In this document: positions 25,938 to 35,677 of the stretch, piece by piece
Layout: each line of letters opens with the position of its first letter
Position numbering within the stretch: position 1 is the stretch's first letter
Program-made: the position numbers and the translations under genes
Assembly (NCBI GenBank): GCA_004298155.1
Contig: SCRD01000018.1
Location: forward strand, 248,001-312,000
Direction: 5' to 3'
Source: Acidobacteriota bacterium
Lineage (GTDB): Bacteria; Acidobacteriota; Terriglobia; UBA7540
DNA length: 64,000 nucleotides
Notes under the pieces: generated by a model
The model's database searches: none
The model's input: the letters and a program-made list of their open reading frames with translations, nothing else
Told to the model about the DNA's origin: nothing

Positions 25938-27164
25938 ATGATGAAAATGCGCCTGAGACGTATTGTGACGATGGGGCTGTGCCTTGTGTCGTTATGCTGC
26001 CTGGGGGCGCGCCTCACGCTTGCCCAGGTAAACGCACGCCTCGTGCTGGTGAGCGGCTCGGCGGTTCCCGGCCATCCCGGCTTCACCTTCGGCCCGTTTT
26101 ACGATCTGTCGATGAACGAAAACGACCAGATTGTTTTTCGCACCACGCTGGAAAGCCCCCGCAACACCGTGCGGGCCGTGGTGAGGTCAATGGGAGTTTC
26201 GTTTTCAGTGGTGGCATTCGAGGGGTTGGTTTCTCCCGCGTCGCACGAGCAATATGAATCATTCAGTGCGCCCTGCATTAATGACGCTGGCATGGTGGCC
26301 TTCAAAGCGGTTTTGAAGGGCGGCGGAGACGCGCCGACAGAGGCCATCGTTCGGGTGAATGGCTCAAGTGAAGACCTGGTTGCTTCTAACGCCAGTGGTG
26401 GAAAGAGTTTTGGCGCCGGCTTCAAGGCATTTTCAGCCCCGGTCATCGGGTCGAGCGGGGCGGTCCTGTTTGCGGCTCGAACGGGGGGCTCGAACCCGCA
26501 ATCGGGCCTCTTCCTCTGGTCGGGGGGAGGAATCCGCCAGGTGGAGCTGCCCAAAGATTTTCAGCTTGGTCCCCGCGAGGTTCTGGAACCGCTCTTTGCC
26601 AGCCGTGACGAGGCCGTTTTTGTGCGACACGGCGTGGATATGGCGGCGGCGCGCGAGCAGTTTTTCCGGGCCATTGCCGTGCGGAATTTCCAGCAACTGG
26701 ACCCACCCCCGAAGCCTTCCGACACGGTCCAGGTGCTCCCGGGGCGCTCGAACCAGAAGCCAGTGCAACTGCTGCTGGTCCTCTTGCAGGGAAACAATGT
26801 TCAGACGGCGGAACTGGCCGGTGCGCCCTCACAGCCGGTGAAGGCGCAGATCGCTTCCGGAGGGGGCCCGGCAAGCGACTCCGCGTTTGATGCCATCCAG
26901 GGCCAGGCGGCAGGCAGGCAGGCGGGCAGCATTATCTTTGCTGGCGTCCCGTCCGGCCAGGCGGATGGTTTCGGCATCTTTTGTTTCTGTGGCGGGCAGG
27001 TGGTGCGCTTGACCACGCAGGCGGACTTTGGACTCCTTATCGGCAACCTGAACGGGAAAACAATCGGGTCTTTTGCGGGTGACGGCCAGGGAACAGTAGC
27101 GCTGGTCGCTCCGGTCGGAAATCAGCAAGGCTCGAACGCCATCTTTGTGTGTGACACCCCGTGA
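25938..27164 (+). CDS. Secreted beta-repeat protein (NxxGxxxF-type repeats)
   Basis: The product (408 residues from this start) has a signal peptide (IVTMGLCLVSLCCLGARLTLA) and then repeating units of about 60 residues with the form N-x-x-G/D-x-[IV]-x-F: MNENDQIVFRTTL, INDAGMVAFKAVL and GSSGAVLFAAR. This resembles the tandem-repeat surface proteins called choice-of-anchor NxxGxxxF proteins in Acidobacteria and Planctomycetes, of unknown function. The ATG at 25938 has GAGGG eight bases upstream and starts the signal peptide; the longer frame from 25848 adds unlikely residues. No C-terminal anchor is obvious. Confidence 0.75.
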   Translation: MMKMRLRRIVTMGLCLVSLCCLGARLTLAQVNARLVLVSGSAVPGHPGFTFGPFYDLSMNENDQIVFRTTLESPRNTVRAVVRSMGVSFSVVAFEGLVSPASHEQYESFSAPCINDAGMVAFKAVLKGGGDAPTEAIVRVNGSSEDLVASNASGGKSFGAGFKAFSAPVIGSSGAVLFAARTGGSNPQSGLFLWSGGGIRQVELPKDFQLGPREVLEPLFASRDEAVFVRHGVDMAAAREQFFRAIAVRNFQQLDPPPKPSDTVQVLPGRSNQKPVQLLLVLLQGNNVQTAELAGAPSQPVKAQIASGGGPASDSAFDAIQGQAAGRQAGSIIFAGVPSGQADGFGIFCFCGGQVVRLTTQADFGLLIGNLNGKTIGSFAGDGQGTVALVAPVGNQQGSNAIFVCDTP

Positions 27165-27316
27165 AGCTCGTATCACTGATACATTGTCTTTCTCAAGAAT
27201 CAGATTTAAATTACGGGTTACTAATTACGAATTACAGAATCCATTGTTAGTCCGGCTTGTACCTGATAATTTAATTCATAAATCGTAATTTGCTTTCATC
27301 CTTCAGATGATCTCTA

Positions 27317-28687
27317 TCACACTGCCAGCTTCCACGGCGCGCGGTAATCGCGGGTGACGTATCGCTGGGCCTTGCCGCCGCCCGAGAGCAGCTTCTGGTT
27401 TTTGACGTCCCACTCAATCCGTTCCTTGCTGCGGAAAGCGACGTTGCCCAGCAGGCAGGCGCTGGTGGAGCGGTGCCCGATTTCAATGTCGGAGATCGGC
27501 CTCTTGCGCGACTTCATGCAATCGAGGAAGTTCCGCACGTGATCGGAGTGCGCATTGTTGGCGGACTTCATCTGCACAGCAGCAGTCCTTGGTGCTTCCT
27601 GCGGCGTTCTGCCTTCGCGTCGTGGCGGTTCAGCACGGTTTTCGGGAACCACATCGAAGCCGCCGCGGTCGACGAACAGGGTCCCGTCGGTGCCGTGGAA
27701 TTCAATTCCGTAGCCCTTGCCATACATGGAATTGGCGTTGTCCCAGCGGTTTTCGTAGACGCAGACAAAATCAGGATTCCGGTATTCGTAGGTCACCTGA
27801 AGAGTGTCGGGAGTTTCAGCGTTGTCTTTAATGTAGTATCTCCCGCCCATGCTGGCAATCACCGAAGGAGCTTCCACCTGCATGGCCCACTGGACGATGT
27901 CGATCAAATGGACGCCCCAGTCGGTCATGAAGCCGCCTGCATAGTCCCAGAAATAGCGGAAGGTTGACCATCGGGGAGGAAGCGCGGGGTCCGGGCCGAA
28001 GCGGTTCCAGTTGAAGGGAACCCTGGGCGCCGGGCCAAGCCAGGCATCCCAGTCGAGGCTCGATGGCGGATTGGAGTCCGCGGCATTTCCGATGCCTTCC
28101 GGGCAGGAGTTGCCGTAGTTCCAGGTGCGGACAAAACTGACCTTGCCGATAAATCCGTCCTGCACAAGTTTTACGGCCTTCTGGAAGTGGATGCCGGAAC
28201 GCTGCTGGGTTCCCACCTGCACCACTCGATTGTAATTGCGCGCCGCTTCCACCATCAGGATGCCCTCGTCGATGGTGTGGCAAATGGGCTTCTCCACGTA
28301 AACGTCTTTGCCGGCCTTGCAGGCTTCAACCATCACCAGAGGGTGCCAGTGGTCGGGCGTGCCGATGATGACGGCGTCAATGTCCTTACGGTCAAGCACC
28401 TGGCGGAAGTCGGTGTAGGTTTGAGCCTTGCCGCGGGCATCTTTCAGCCCCTCGTCGAGGTTATCTTTGTAAACGTCGCAGACGGCCGCGATTTCAACGT
28501 CTGGTTGGTCGCGAAATGCCATGAGGTCGCCGCGCCCCTGGCGGCCTGTGCCGATCACTCCCACAATCACCTTGTCGCTGGGGGCCGCCTGAGCGGTTTT
28601 GCCCAGAGCAGGGAACGCCAGTCCCGCTGCGGCGGTCCCGATGGCTGCCCTTTTCATGAATTCACGTCGGTCAAGTTCTTCGGCCAT
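27317..28687 (-). CDS. Tat-exported Gfo/Idh/MocA family oxidoreductase
   Basis: The 456-residue protein begins LDRREFMKRAAIGTAAAG, a twin-arginine signal with RREFM, and then the Gfo/Idh/MocA fold: VIVGVIGTGRQGRGDL (Rossmann), AAVCDVY, a VIIGTPDHWHP block and the active-site lysine motif YVEKPICH. Family enzymes oxidise sugars or inositols with NAD(P); exported ones hold the cofactor tightly, as in glucose-fructose oxidoreductase. GGAGG about 11 bases before the ATG supports the start. It is alone in its operon; a second Tat-exported family member sits at 54994-56427. Confidence 0.9.
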   Translation of the reverse strand: MAEELDRREFMKRAAIGTAAAGLAFPALGKTAQAAPSDKVIVGVIGTGRQGRGDLMAFRDQPDVEIAAVCDVYKDNLDEGLKDARGKAQTYTDFRQVLDRKDIDAVIIGTPDHWHPLVMVEACKAGKDVYVEKPICHTIDEGILMVEAARNYNRVVQVGTQQRSGIHFQKAVKLVQDGFIGKVSFVRTWNYGNSCPEGIGNAADSNPPSSLDWDAWLGPAPRVPFNWNRFGPDPALPPRWSTFRYFWDYAGGFMTDWGVHLIDIVQWAMQVEAPSVIASMGGRYYIKDNAETPDTLQVTYEYRNPDFVCVYENRWDNANSMYGKGYGIEFHGTDGTLFVDRGGFDVVPENRAEPPRREGRTPQEAPRTAAVQMKSANNAHSDHVRNFLDCMKSRKRPISDIEIGHRSTSACLLGNVAFRSKERIEWDVKNQKLLSGGGKAQRYVTRDYRAPWKLAV

Positions 28688-29042
28688 GATTTATTAATCC
28701 TCCAAATATTGGGTGGGCGTAGCGGCGAGCTAATTCCGCTACATCGCGCAGCAATTCTTATCACATTGTGGCGCGGAGTTAAAGGAAAGTTCTTGCAGGC
28801 GACATTCGGCTCACAGGACTGCGGGGCGCGCAGCGGCAGAAACTTGATTTCAGGTGGTCCTCGTTATAACGTGAATTTCTGCCGCATCATGATGTTCGGG
28901 CAGCAGGCGTGGCCATCTGCGCGCCATATTCCGGTTAGCTGGCTCGCGGGTCCGCGTCTGCGCACCTCATGGAGTCTGAAGCCGGCCCGGCGCAGAATGA
29001 CGCGCCCTTTGCCCCAAAGCGAATAAAAACGGAGATGCCACC
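28688..29042. other. Divergent gap upstream of the Gfo/Idh gene
   Basis: No gene. A GTAGCGGCGAG...CCGCTAC repeat relative is at about 28719-28742. It must hold the promoters for the oxidoreductase (left) and the small membrane protein (right); a weak TTGATT / TATAAC pair at 28844-28870 has only 15 bases between boxes. Confidence 0.4.
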
Positions 29043-29267
29043 ATGTATGATCCGCAAACCATGCAAATGATCGCCATCCTGGTGTCTGTGGCTTTTGTTG
29101 TGGTCCTCATCGTGTGCCTGTTCTACGGTTTGTATCTACTTGGCAGGATCCGTAAGCAGGCTGTAGGGATTAATCAGCGACTGGATGAGCTACTGGCCAG
29201 GATGTCCCCCGGGCGGGGAGGCGCAGGCAGCGCAGGGGGCGCAGGCAGCACCGGCATGTCGCTTTAG
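29043..29267 (+). CDS. Small single-span membrane protein
   Basis: I do not recognise this 74-residue protein. It has one strong transmembrane segment (MIAILVSVAFVVVLIVCLFY), then a short amphipathic helix (IRKQAVGINQRLDELLARM) and a Gly/Ala/Ser tail. GGAG ten bases before the ATG and normal codon use argue it is real. It is alone on the plus strand. Confidence 0.65.
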   Translation: MYDPQTMQMIAILVSVAFVVVLIVCLFYGLYLLGRIRKQAVGINQRLDELLARMSPGRGGAGSAGGAGSTGMSL

Positions 29268-29332
29268 GCAATCACAGACGCGCGCAACCCTTCCGATGGC
29301 AGAGCGAGCCTTTCCGCGAGGATAGGTCGTGA

Positions 29333-29671
29333 CTATTCCTTGCCCAGCTTGCTGGCGAGTGTGAGGATCAGCTTGCGATTGGGGGTTGTCATCTCGTCGA
29401 AGTACTTGATCAGCTTGCGGACAGATTTTGACTGGCTCGCCTGCGGCGGAACACGCGGCGCGATGGGATGCCCAGACCCTCGAAAAAAGAGCTGGTAAGT
29501 TTCCACTTCCAGCGCTTTGGCGAATTTGTCCAAGGTCGTCAGCGAGGGGGCTGTGTACCCGCCCTCAACCCGCGAAATATACGACCGGAGCAAGCCCGAT
29601 CGCTTTTCAATATCCCCCTGCGAGAGCCCTTTGGCTTCACGCAGCGTTCGTATTCTCTTTCCTATTTCCAT
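29333..29671 (-). CDS. XRE-family transcriptional regulator
   Basis: The 112-residue protein starts with a complete HTH_3/XRE DNA-binding domain: IGKRIRTLREAKGLSQGDIEK, then RSYISRVEGGYTAPSLTTLDKFAKAL. The C-terminal 40 residues are basic and probably drive dimerisation. The ATG has no ribosome binding site, and the best -10-like sequence lies directly upstream, so the mRNA may be leaderless. A TCAAC-N4-GTTGA palindrome overlapping a TTGACA sits about 40 bases upstream (see 29703-29716), suggesting self-repression. The SIS gene ends about 115 bases upstream in the same direction. Confidence 0.9.
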   Translation of the reverse strand: MEIGKRIRTLREAKGLSQGDIEKRSGLLRSYISRVEGGYTAPSLTTLDKFAKALEVETYQLFFRGSGHPIAPRVPPQASQSKSVRKLIKYFDEMTTPNRKLILTLASKLGKE

Positions 29672-29702
29672 ATATTAATAAAATCAGAAACGCCGTTTGT
29701 TG

Positions 29703-29716
29703 TCAACGATTGTTGA
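29703..29716. promoter_or_regulatory. Candidate operator/-35 region of the XRE gene
   Basis: TCAACGATTGTTGA is a palindrome with arms TCAAC and GTTGA. On the minus strand it overlaps a perfect -35 TTGACA, 30-45 bases before the XRE start. This is where an autorepressor would bind. Confidence 0.45.
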
Positions 29717-29784
29717 AATATCCTATATTTAAAACAATGTCATAATATGCAACAGAGAGTTACCGGAGTCCGCCGCTCGCGCTT

Positions 29785-30834
29785 TTATGGTTTTGCCGCC
29801 TGCCGCCGGGTAGAAGGGCGCAAGGGCGTCTGGTGTGCGTAAGAGGCCACCAGCTCAAGAAAGACAAGAGTGAGCAGTGCCGAGCCGGCTTCCGTCAGCA
29901 CAGGAAGCAGAATAGCGATGTCTGCCCGGTCAGCCAATGGACGGTCGTTGCCGTCCGTAACGGCAAAAATCTTCCGATTTCCCTGCTGCCTCATCTCGCG
30001 GACCGACTGGTGTGCCTGCGACCTCAGCCCACAGCGCGACGACGAAAGATAGAGAATGCCCGAGCCGGGTTGTGAAATCTGCCGGCAGGACTGCTCAAAA
30101 TCCAGCAGCTCAAAACCAAGGGCGGGAAAGTTTCCCACCTGCCGCAACCGGCTTGCCGCCTGGAGCGCAACGGGGAAAAACGCCCCGCCGCCTGTCACGT
30201 AAACCCCGGGCAATGGAGCCATCTCCTTTGCCAGCGCGCCGGCCGCATCAGAAATCTGGTTCAGCACCCAGTCGACGTGCACCCCAATTTTGGCGAGGTC
30301 CTCTTCCTGGGCCCTCGTCGATTTCCCATGCGCTTTCAGCACTCGCGCCGCCGATGCCGCCAGAAAGAGCATCGCCGCGTACCGGCAGAATACGGCCCTG
30401 CCGCCCTCTGCGGCCGGACCTCCCGAATAGTCGCTTATGGCACCGTCAGCGGATGCGGCCAGTTCGCTTGCTGAATCTGGCGTTATTGCCCAGACAATCG
30501 CGCCATGGCTTCTGGCCTTCCTGGCTGCCGCGAGAGTCTCTTCGCCCCCGTGCGGATCCGCCAGGACGATAACCAGCGAACGCGGAGCAAGCGTGCGGCT
30601 GGTATAAGCGGTGAAGATTCCCGGCCGCTCCACAACCACCGGAACTCCCAGCAGCGACTCGAACGCCCAGGCGCCGCTCAAGGCGGCCGGGTAGGAGGGG
30701 CCGTCGCCCAGGATAAAAACGGGCTTCTCGCTCCAACTGACGCGACGGACAAGGGCGTCGTAAAGCGGTAGCCCTTCCTCGCGCATCTGCTGCAAGGCGC
30801 CGGGGATTTCGAAAAGTTCTTTTCTGACGTTCAA
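29785..30834 (-). CDS. Double-SIS sugar isomerase-domain protein
   Basis: The 349-residue protein has two sugar isomerase (SIS) domains, as in GlmS C-termini and AgaS-like enzymes. The first holds VFILGDGPSYPAALSGAWAFE and SLVIVLADPHGGEETL, and the second VYVTGGGAFFPVALQAASRLR followed by FAVTDGND. There is no glutamine amidotransferase domain. Related proteins isomerise or deaminate phosphosugars. The start is TTG at 30834 with GAGG five bases before it. It may share an operon with the XRE regulator downstream, which could control it. Confidence 0.8.
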   Translation of the reverse strand: MNVRKELFEIPGALQQMREEGLPLYDALVRRVSWSEKPVFILGDGPSYPAALSGAWAFESLLGVPVVVERPGIFTAYTSRTLAPRSLVIVLADPHGGEETLAAARKARSHGAIVWAITPDSASELAASADGAISDYSGGPAAEGGRAVFCRYAAMLFLAASAARVLKAHGKSTRAQEEDLAKIGVHVDWVLNQISDAAGALAKEMAPLPGVYVTGGGAFFPVALQAASRLRQVGNFPALGFELLDFEQSCRQISQPGSGILYLSSSRCGLRSQAHQSVREMRQQGNRKIFAVTDGNDRPLADRADIAILLPVLTEAGSALLTLVFLELVASYAHQTPLRPSTRRQAAKP

Positions 30835-31250
30835 ATTGACCTCGATCTGGACTGCGCGCTCCTGGTTTCGGCCTCTATAGGCCTGCCGCGCGGCCGCGTC
30901 GTCCGCAGTCGGGACGCCCGCCTCTCAAACCTGAAGGCGGAACGCCGCCACTCGCGTGGAGAGTGCCAGCGCGCCCGGTTTTCAATTATAATGGGATGGA
31001 GCGCAAACTGGTGATCAGTTGCTGCAGGAGGGTTTGCCGGGTCTTCGTTTGGACTCTTTCCTGAGTCTGCCCAATCTCATTGTGATGCCCGAGTGGGCCA
31101 TGCTGTGAGTCCACTTGCGCCCTGCGGTGTATTCGAATTTTGCGCCCGGCGTTCCGACCGATAATCGGAGCAGTGGGCGGGGCGGCTTCGCAACTGATTA
31201 ATTGTAACGTTTACGCGACTCGGAACGTCAAAACCTGAATGAGGTGAGGC
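30835..31250. other. Divergent gap between the SIS and efflux genes
   Basis: No supported gene. A TATAAT is at about 30984-30989 on the plus strand. A short unannotated frame ending in RLDSFLSLPNLIVMPEWAML (stop near 31108) looks coding-like but has no start; it may be a gene remnant. The efflux operon promoter should lie here. Confidence 0.4.
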
Positions 31251-32411
31251 TTGGGAAAAGCGGGTTTTTCAATAACAAAACTCACAGGGTTGTTCATGGC
31301 TTTGTCCGTGGTTGCCTTGGTCTTTACCGGCTGTTCTGACAAGGGATCTGCAAACGCAGCGACGCCGTCGCCGATGGCCATGGCAGTGCCTGTGGTTGTG
31401 GCGAAAGCAATCCAGCGGGACATGCCGGTGCAAGTGACCGCCATCGGGAACGTGCAGGCGTATTCCACGGTAACCGTCAAGTCGCTGGTAGACGGAGAAA
31501 TCCAGCAGGCCTTCTTTACCGAAGGGCAGGACGTCCGAAAGGGAGATCAGTTGTTCAGCATAGATGCGCGGCCGTTCCAGGCGGCCCTCCACCAGGCGGA
31601 AGCGAACCTGGCCCGAGACCAGGCCCAGGCGCAGTACGCAAAGGCGGAGGCCAAACGGTACACGGAGCTGGAAAAGGAAGGGATCGTATCGCAAATCCAG
31701 TTTGAGCAGTTCACTTCGAATTCCCAGGCCCTGGATGCCGCAGTCCGCGCCGACGAGGCCGCAGTCGAAGACGCCAAAATCAAATTGAGCTACTGCTCGA
31801 TTTCCTCTCCTATCGGCGGGCGGACCGGAAGCCTTCTGGTGCATCCCGGCAACCTGGTGAAGACCAATGACACCAGCCTGGTGGTCATTAACAAGGTAAC
31901 GCCTATTTACGTGGATTTCTCCGTCCCGGAGCAGTACCTCGCGCAAGTGAAGCAGCACCAGGAACGGGGAAAGCTTCGAGTGCTTGCGTATCCCTCGGAC
32001 AACAAGGCCAACGCCTCGCCGGGGATTCTGAGTTTCATCAATAACTCGGTGGATGCCAGCACGGGAACGATTGAGCTGAAGGGAACATTTGAGAACGGCG
32101 ACCGGCGGCTGTGGCCCGGACAGTTTGTCAACGTCGTGCTGGACCTTACCGTACAGCGGAACGCAACGGTGGTGCCTTCGCAGGCGGTGCAGAACGGCGA
32201 GCGCGGCCAATACATCTACATTGTCAAGGCTGACCACACGGTTGATTATCGTCCCGTAACGGCCGGGAACACTCTGGAAGGCGTCACCATTGTGGAAAAG
32301 GGTGTCCAACCCGGAGAAACGGTAGTCACCAACGGACAGCTTCGGCTTTATCCGGGCGCGAAGGTTTCGCCCAAGAGCGAGCCCGCTACCCAGCAGGACA
32401 GCACCACATGA
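31251..32411 (+). CDS. RND efflux periplasmic adaptor (membrane fusion protein)
   Basis: The 386-residue protein has an N-terminal signal with a possible lipobox (VALVFTGCS), a split biotinyl-lipoyl domain (VKSLVDGEIQQAFFTEGQDVRKGDQL and later SPIGGRTGSLLVHPGNLV), a coiled-coil hairpin between them, and a beta-barrel region (VDFSVPEQYL). This is the MdtA/MexA family that couples an inner-membrane RND pump to an outer-membrane channel. The start is TTG preceded by GAGGTGAGG. Its stop overlaps the pump gene by four bases (ATGA). No TolC-type gene is adjacent. Confidence 0.92.
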   Translation: MGKAGFSITKLTGLFMALSVVALVFTGCSDKGSANAATPSPMAMAVPVVVAKAIQRDMPVQVTAIGNVQAYSTVTVKSLVDGEIQQAFFTEGQDVRKGDQLFSIDARPFQAALHQAEANLARDQAQAQYAKAEAKRYTELEKEGIVSQIQFEQFTSNSQALDAAVRADEAAVEDAKIKLSYCSISSPIGGRTGSLLVHPGNLVKTNDTSLVVINKVTPIYVDFSVPEQYLAQVKQHQERGKLRVLAYPSDNKANASPGILSFINNSVDASTGTIELKGTFENGDRRLWPGQFVNVVLDLTVQRNATVVPSQAVQNGERGQYIYIVKADHTVDYRPVTAGNTLEGVTIVEKGVQPGETVVTNGQLRLYPGAKVSPKSEPATQQDSTT

Positions 32412-35400
32412 ACCTCTCTGAAATCTTCATACGCCGGCCGGTCATGACCACGCTGGTCATGCTTGGCATTCTTCTGTTCGGCATCATGGCCTACCGCTTC
32501 CTGCCAGTCAGCGACCTGCCCAGCGTGGACTATCCCACCATTACGGTGAGGGCGGATCTACCTGGAGCCAGCCCGGATACCATGGCTTCTTCGGTGGCGA
32601 CGCCGCTCGAGCGGCAATTTTCAACAATTGCCGGCCTCGATTCCATGTCGTCCACCAATACGCAGGGCAGCACACAAATCAGCCTGCAGTTTGACCTGAG
32701 CCGGAACATTGACGCGGCCGCGCAGGATGTGCAGTCCATGATCACCCAGGCGCAGGGGCAGCTTCCTCCCAACATGCCCTCTCCACCGACGTTCCGCAAA
32801 GTAAACCCTGCCGACCAGCCGATCATTTACATGGCGGTCTGGTCCGACACGCTTCCGCTCTATACGACCAGCGAATACGCGGATACGATGATGGCCCAGC
32901 GCATCTCCATGATCAGCGGAGTCGCGCAAGTCCAGGTGTTTGGTGAACAGAAATACGCGGTGCGCGTGCAGTTTGACCCCAAGGCGCTGGCCGCCCGGAA
33001 GATCGGAATCGATGAAGCCACGCAGGCCATTCAGCAGGCCAACGTCAACCTGCCGACGGGGACGCTTTACGGCTCGCACAAGGCTTTTGTAGTCCAGGCC
33101 GAAGGGCAGCTTAACGATGCGGCCGCCTACCGGCCCGTGATCATCGCCTATCGCAACGGCGCTCCGGTCCGCCTGGATGAAGTGGCCAACGTCGTCAACG
33201 GGAGCCAAAGCGACAAAATCGCAATGTGGTTTGGCCAGCATCGTGCGATGGTGGTGGCCATCCAGCGCCAGCCTGGGACAAACACCGTCGAAGTCGTGGA
33301 CAACGTCAGGAAACTGCTGCCCAGCTTCCGGTCGGAATTCCCGGCCTCCATCAATTTCCAGATTCAATACGACCGTTCTCAAACGATCCGAGACTCCATT
33401 AACGACGTCAAGTTCACGCTTTACCTGACGCTCTGCCTGGTCATCCTGGTGATCTTTATTTTTCTTCGCAACGTGTCCGCGACCATCATTCCCAGCCTGG
33501 CGCTTCCCATGTCGATCATCGGCACGTTTGCCGTGATGTACCTTGCAGGTTATACGGTAGACAACTTGTCCCTCATGGCCCTTGTGCTCGCCGTGGGCTT
33601 CGTCGTGGACGACGCCATCGTCATGCTGGAAAACATTGTGCGGCACATGGAGCTGGGTGAAAGCGTGATGGAAGCCGCACTGAACGGCTCGAAGGAAATC
33701 AGCTTCACCATTCTCTCGATGACGTTGTCTCTGACTGCCGTCTTTATTCCCGTGCTCTTCATGAGCGGGATCATGGGGCGCCTGCTGCACGAATTCGCAG
33801 TCACTATCATGAGCGCAGTCCTGGTGTCGGGCCTGGTATCCCTGACCCTCACCCCCATGCTTTGCAGCCGCTTCCTGCGGCATCCGCGGATGCAGAAACA
33901 CGGCCACGTGTTTGAAGTTTCCGAGCGCTATTTTAATTATCTTCGGGATGGCTATGACTGGAGCTTGCGCACTGTTCTCCGGTACCGCTTCGCGGTCCTG
34001 GTGATCTCTATCCTGATTCTGGCCCTCACCGGATATTTGTTCGTACTGATCCCCAAAGGCTTTCTGCCCAGCGAGGACAGCGGAGGGATTTTTGCCTTCA
34101 GCCAGGCAGCCCAGGGCACTTCATTTAACCAGATGAAGAAGATCCAGAGGCAGGTGGCCGACGTCGTTGGGGAAAATCCCAATGTGAGCTCAATCTTTGC
34201 GCTGGCAGGCGCTGGGGGGCCATCCGGCGGAGGCAATTCTGGAATTTTCTTCTGCCACCTGAAAAATCATCCATCCGCCAGCCAGGAATTCATTGCGGGC
34301 ATTAAAAGATTCTTCCATATTCCCCACAAGCCCTTTGGCCCCAATTACCGAGTGGTCAGCACAGACGAGGTCATTCAACAATTGCGCCCCAAGCTTGCCG
34401 CCATTCCGGGCGTGTTTGTCTTCATGCAAAATCCTCCCCCCATCCAGCTCAGCGCGCATCTGACGAAGAGCCAATATCAATACTCTCTGGAGGGGCCCAA
34501 CACGGCGGAGCTTTACCAGGTTTCCAAGAATATGGAAGCTCAAATCCGCAAGCTTCCAGGTTTTCTGGATGTGACTTCCGATCTCGAGATCAGCAACCCG
34601 CAGGTGAACGTCCACATTGACCGCGACAAGGCCAAGGCCCTGGGCGTGACGGCGTACCAAATCGAAAGCGCCTTGACCACCGCCTACGGCCAGGGCCGGG
34701 TTTCAACCATCTACGCGCCCAATAATGAATACTGGGTGATCTCCGAGCTGGAACCCCAATATCAGGCGAACCCGGATGACCTGTCGCTGCTTTACATCCG
34801 CTCAACGAGCGGGCAACTCGTTCCCCTGAGCACGGTGTCGTCCATGTCGGAGGGCCTTGGGCCGCTTTCAGTGAACCACTTTGGCCAGCTTCCTTCCGTC
34901 ACCATCTCCTTCAATCTGGCGCCCGGAGTGGCCCTCGGCGACGCCGTCAATGGAGTGGACCGGATTGCCCGGGATGCCCTTCCGGCTGACATCAGCGCGA
35001 GTTTTGAGGGAACGGCCCAGCAATTCCAGTCCTCGCTGGTCGGCCTCGGAATCCTGCTGCTTGCCACCGTGCTGGTGATTTACCTGGTCCTTGGTATCCT
35101 CTACGAAAGCTTTATCCATCCCATCACGATCCTTTCGGGCCTGCCCTCTGCCGCCCTGGGCGCTCTGGTGACGCTGATGGCCTTTAACATGGAGCTTGAC
35201 CTGTACGGGTTTGTCGGCATCATCATGCTGATCGGTATTGTCAAGAAGAACGCCATCATGATGATTGACTTTGCGCTCGACGCCGAGCGAACCGGTGGGA
35301 AATCCACCGCGGAAGCGATCTATCACGGGGCCATCGTTCGTTTCCGTCCTATTATGATGACGACGTTTGCCGCCCTGATGGGAATTCTGCCCATTGCTCT

Positions 35401-35641
35401 GGGCCTCGGAGCTGGTGCTGAGTCACGCCGGCCCCTGGGGATGGTTGTCGTCGGAGGCCTTGTCTTTTCACAGATTATTACGCTATATATCACCCCGGTC
35501 TATTACACGTACCTGGACCAGTTGCAGCACTGGCTTGGGAAGCTCTTCCAACGCCGGCCTGCTGAGGGGGACATCGAGGCTCCCGGGCCGATTCCGGAGT
35601 CCGTTCTGGCCGACACGGGTGAGAGACCTCGCGCTCGTTAG
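32408..35641 (+). CDS. RND family multidrug efflux permease (MdtB/MdtC/HAE1-like)
   Basis: The 1077-residue protein matches the HAE1 RND permease layout of 12 membrane helices and two large periplasmic loops. The proton-relay pair DD is seen in AVGFVVDDAIVMLEN (TM4), and the family signature FIRRPVMTTLVMLGILLFG opens the protein. The last helices contain IGIVKKNAIMMIDFAL. It exports drugs, bile-like or lipid compounds by proton antiport together with the adaptor gene it overlaps. Substrate is not predictable from sequence. Confidence 0.95.
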   Translation: MNLSEIFIRRPVMTTLVMLGILLFGIMAYRFLPVSDLPSVDYPTITVRADLPGASPDTMASSVATPLERQFSTIAGLDSMSSTNTQGSTQISLQFDLSRNIDAAAQDVQSMITQAQGQLPPNMPSPPTFRKVNPADQPIIYMAVWSDTLPLYTTSEYADTMMAQRISMISGVAQVQVFGEQKYAVRVQFDPKALAARKIGIDEATQAIQQANVNLPTGTLYGSHKAFVVQAEGQLNDAAAYRPVIIAYRNGAPVRLDEVANVVNGSQSDKIAMWFGQHRAMVVAIQRQPGTNTVEVVDNVRKLLPSFRSEFPASINFQIQYDRSQTIRDSINDVKFTLYLTLCLVILVIFIFLRNVSATIIPSLALPMSIIGTFAVMYLAGYTVDNLSLMALVLAVGFVVDDAIVMLENIVRHMELGESVMEAALNGSKEISFTILSMTLSLTAVFIPVLFMSGIMGRLLHEFAVTIMSAVLVSGLVSLTLTPMLCSRFLRHPRMQKHGHVFEVSERYFNYLRDGYDWSLRTVLRYRFAVLVISILILALTGYLFVLIPKGFLPSEDSGGIFAFSQAAQGTSFNQMKKIQRQVADVVGENPNVSSIFALAGAGGPSGGGNSGIFFCHLKNHPSASQEFIAGIKRFFHIPHKPFGPNYRVVSTDEVIQQLRPKLAAIPGVFVFMQNPPPIQLSAHLTKSQYQYSLEGPNTAELYQVSKNMEAQIRKLPGFLDVTSDLEISNPQVNVHIDRDKAKALGVTAYQIESALTTAYGQGRVSTIYAPNNEYWVISELEPQYQANPDDLSLLYIRSTSGQLVPLSTVSSMSEGLGPLSVNHFGQLPSVTISFNLAPGVALGDAVNGVDRIARDALPADISASFEGTAQQFQSSLVGLGILLLATVLVIYLVLGILYESFIHPITILSGLPSAALGALVTLMAFNMELDLYGFVGIIMLIGIVKKNAIMMIDFALDAERTGGKSTAEAIYHGAIVRFRPIMMTTFAALMGILPIALGLGAGAESRRPLGMVVVGGLVFSQIITLYITPVYYTYLDQLQHWLGKLFQRRPAEGDIEAPGPIPESVLADTGERPRAR

Positions 35642-35677
35642 GGCACATCCGGAAAAATTGCCTGCGCCTTTCAGAAA

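Noticed and set aside
29333-30834. XRE regulator plus SIS gene as a toxin-antitoxin pair
   Set aside because: The SIS protein is a normal double-domain sugar isomerase of 349 residues, not a toxin fold.
30980-31110. Coding-like stretch ending in LPNLIVMPEWAML
   Set aside because: No start codon with a ribosome binding site and preceded by a stop in frame; kept only as a possible remnant.
32621-33907. 428-codon minus-strand open frame opposite the RND pump
   Set aside because: Histidine- and arginine-rich, no family motif, fully antisense to an obvious RND permease; a shadow of codon bias.
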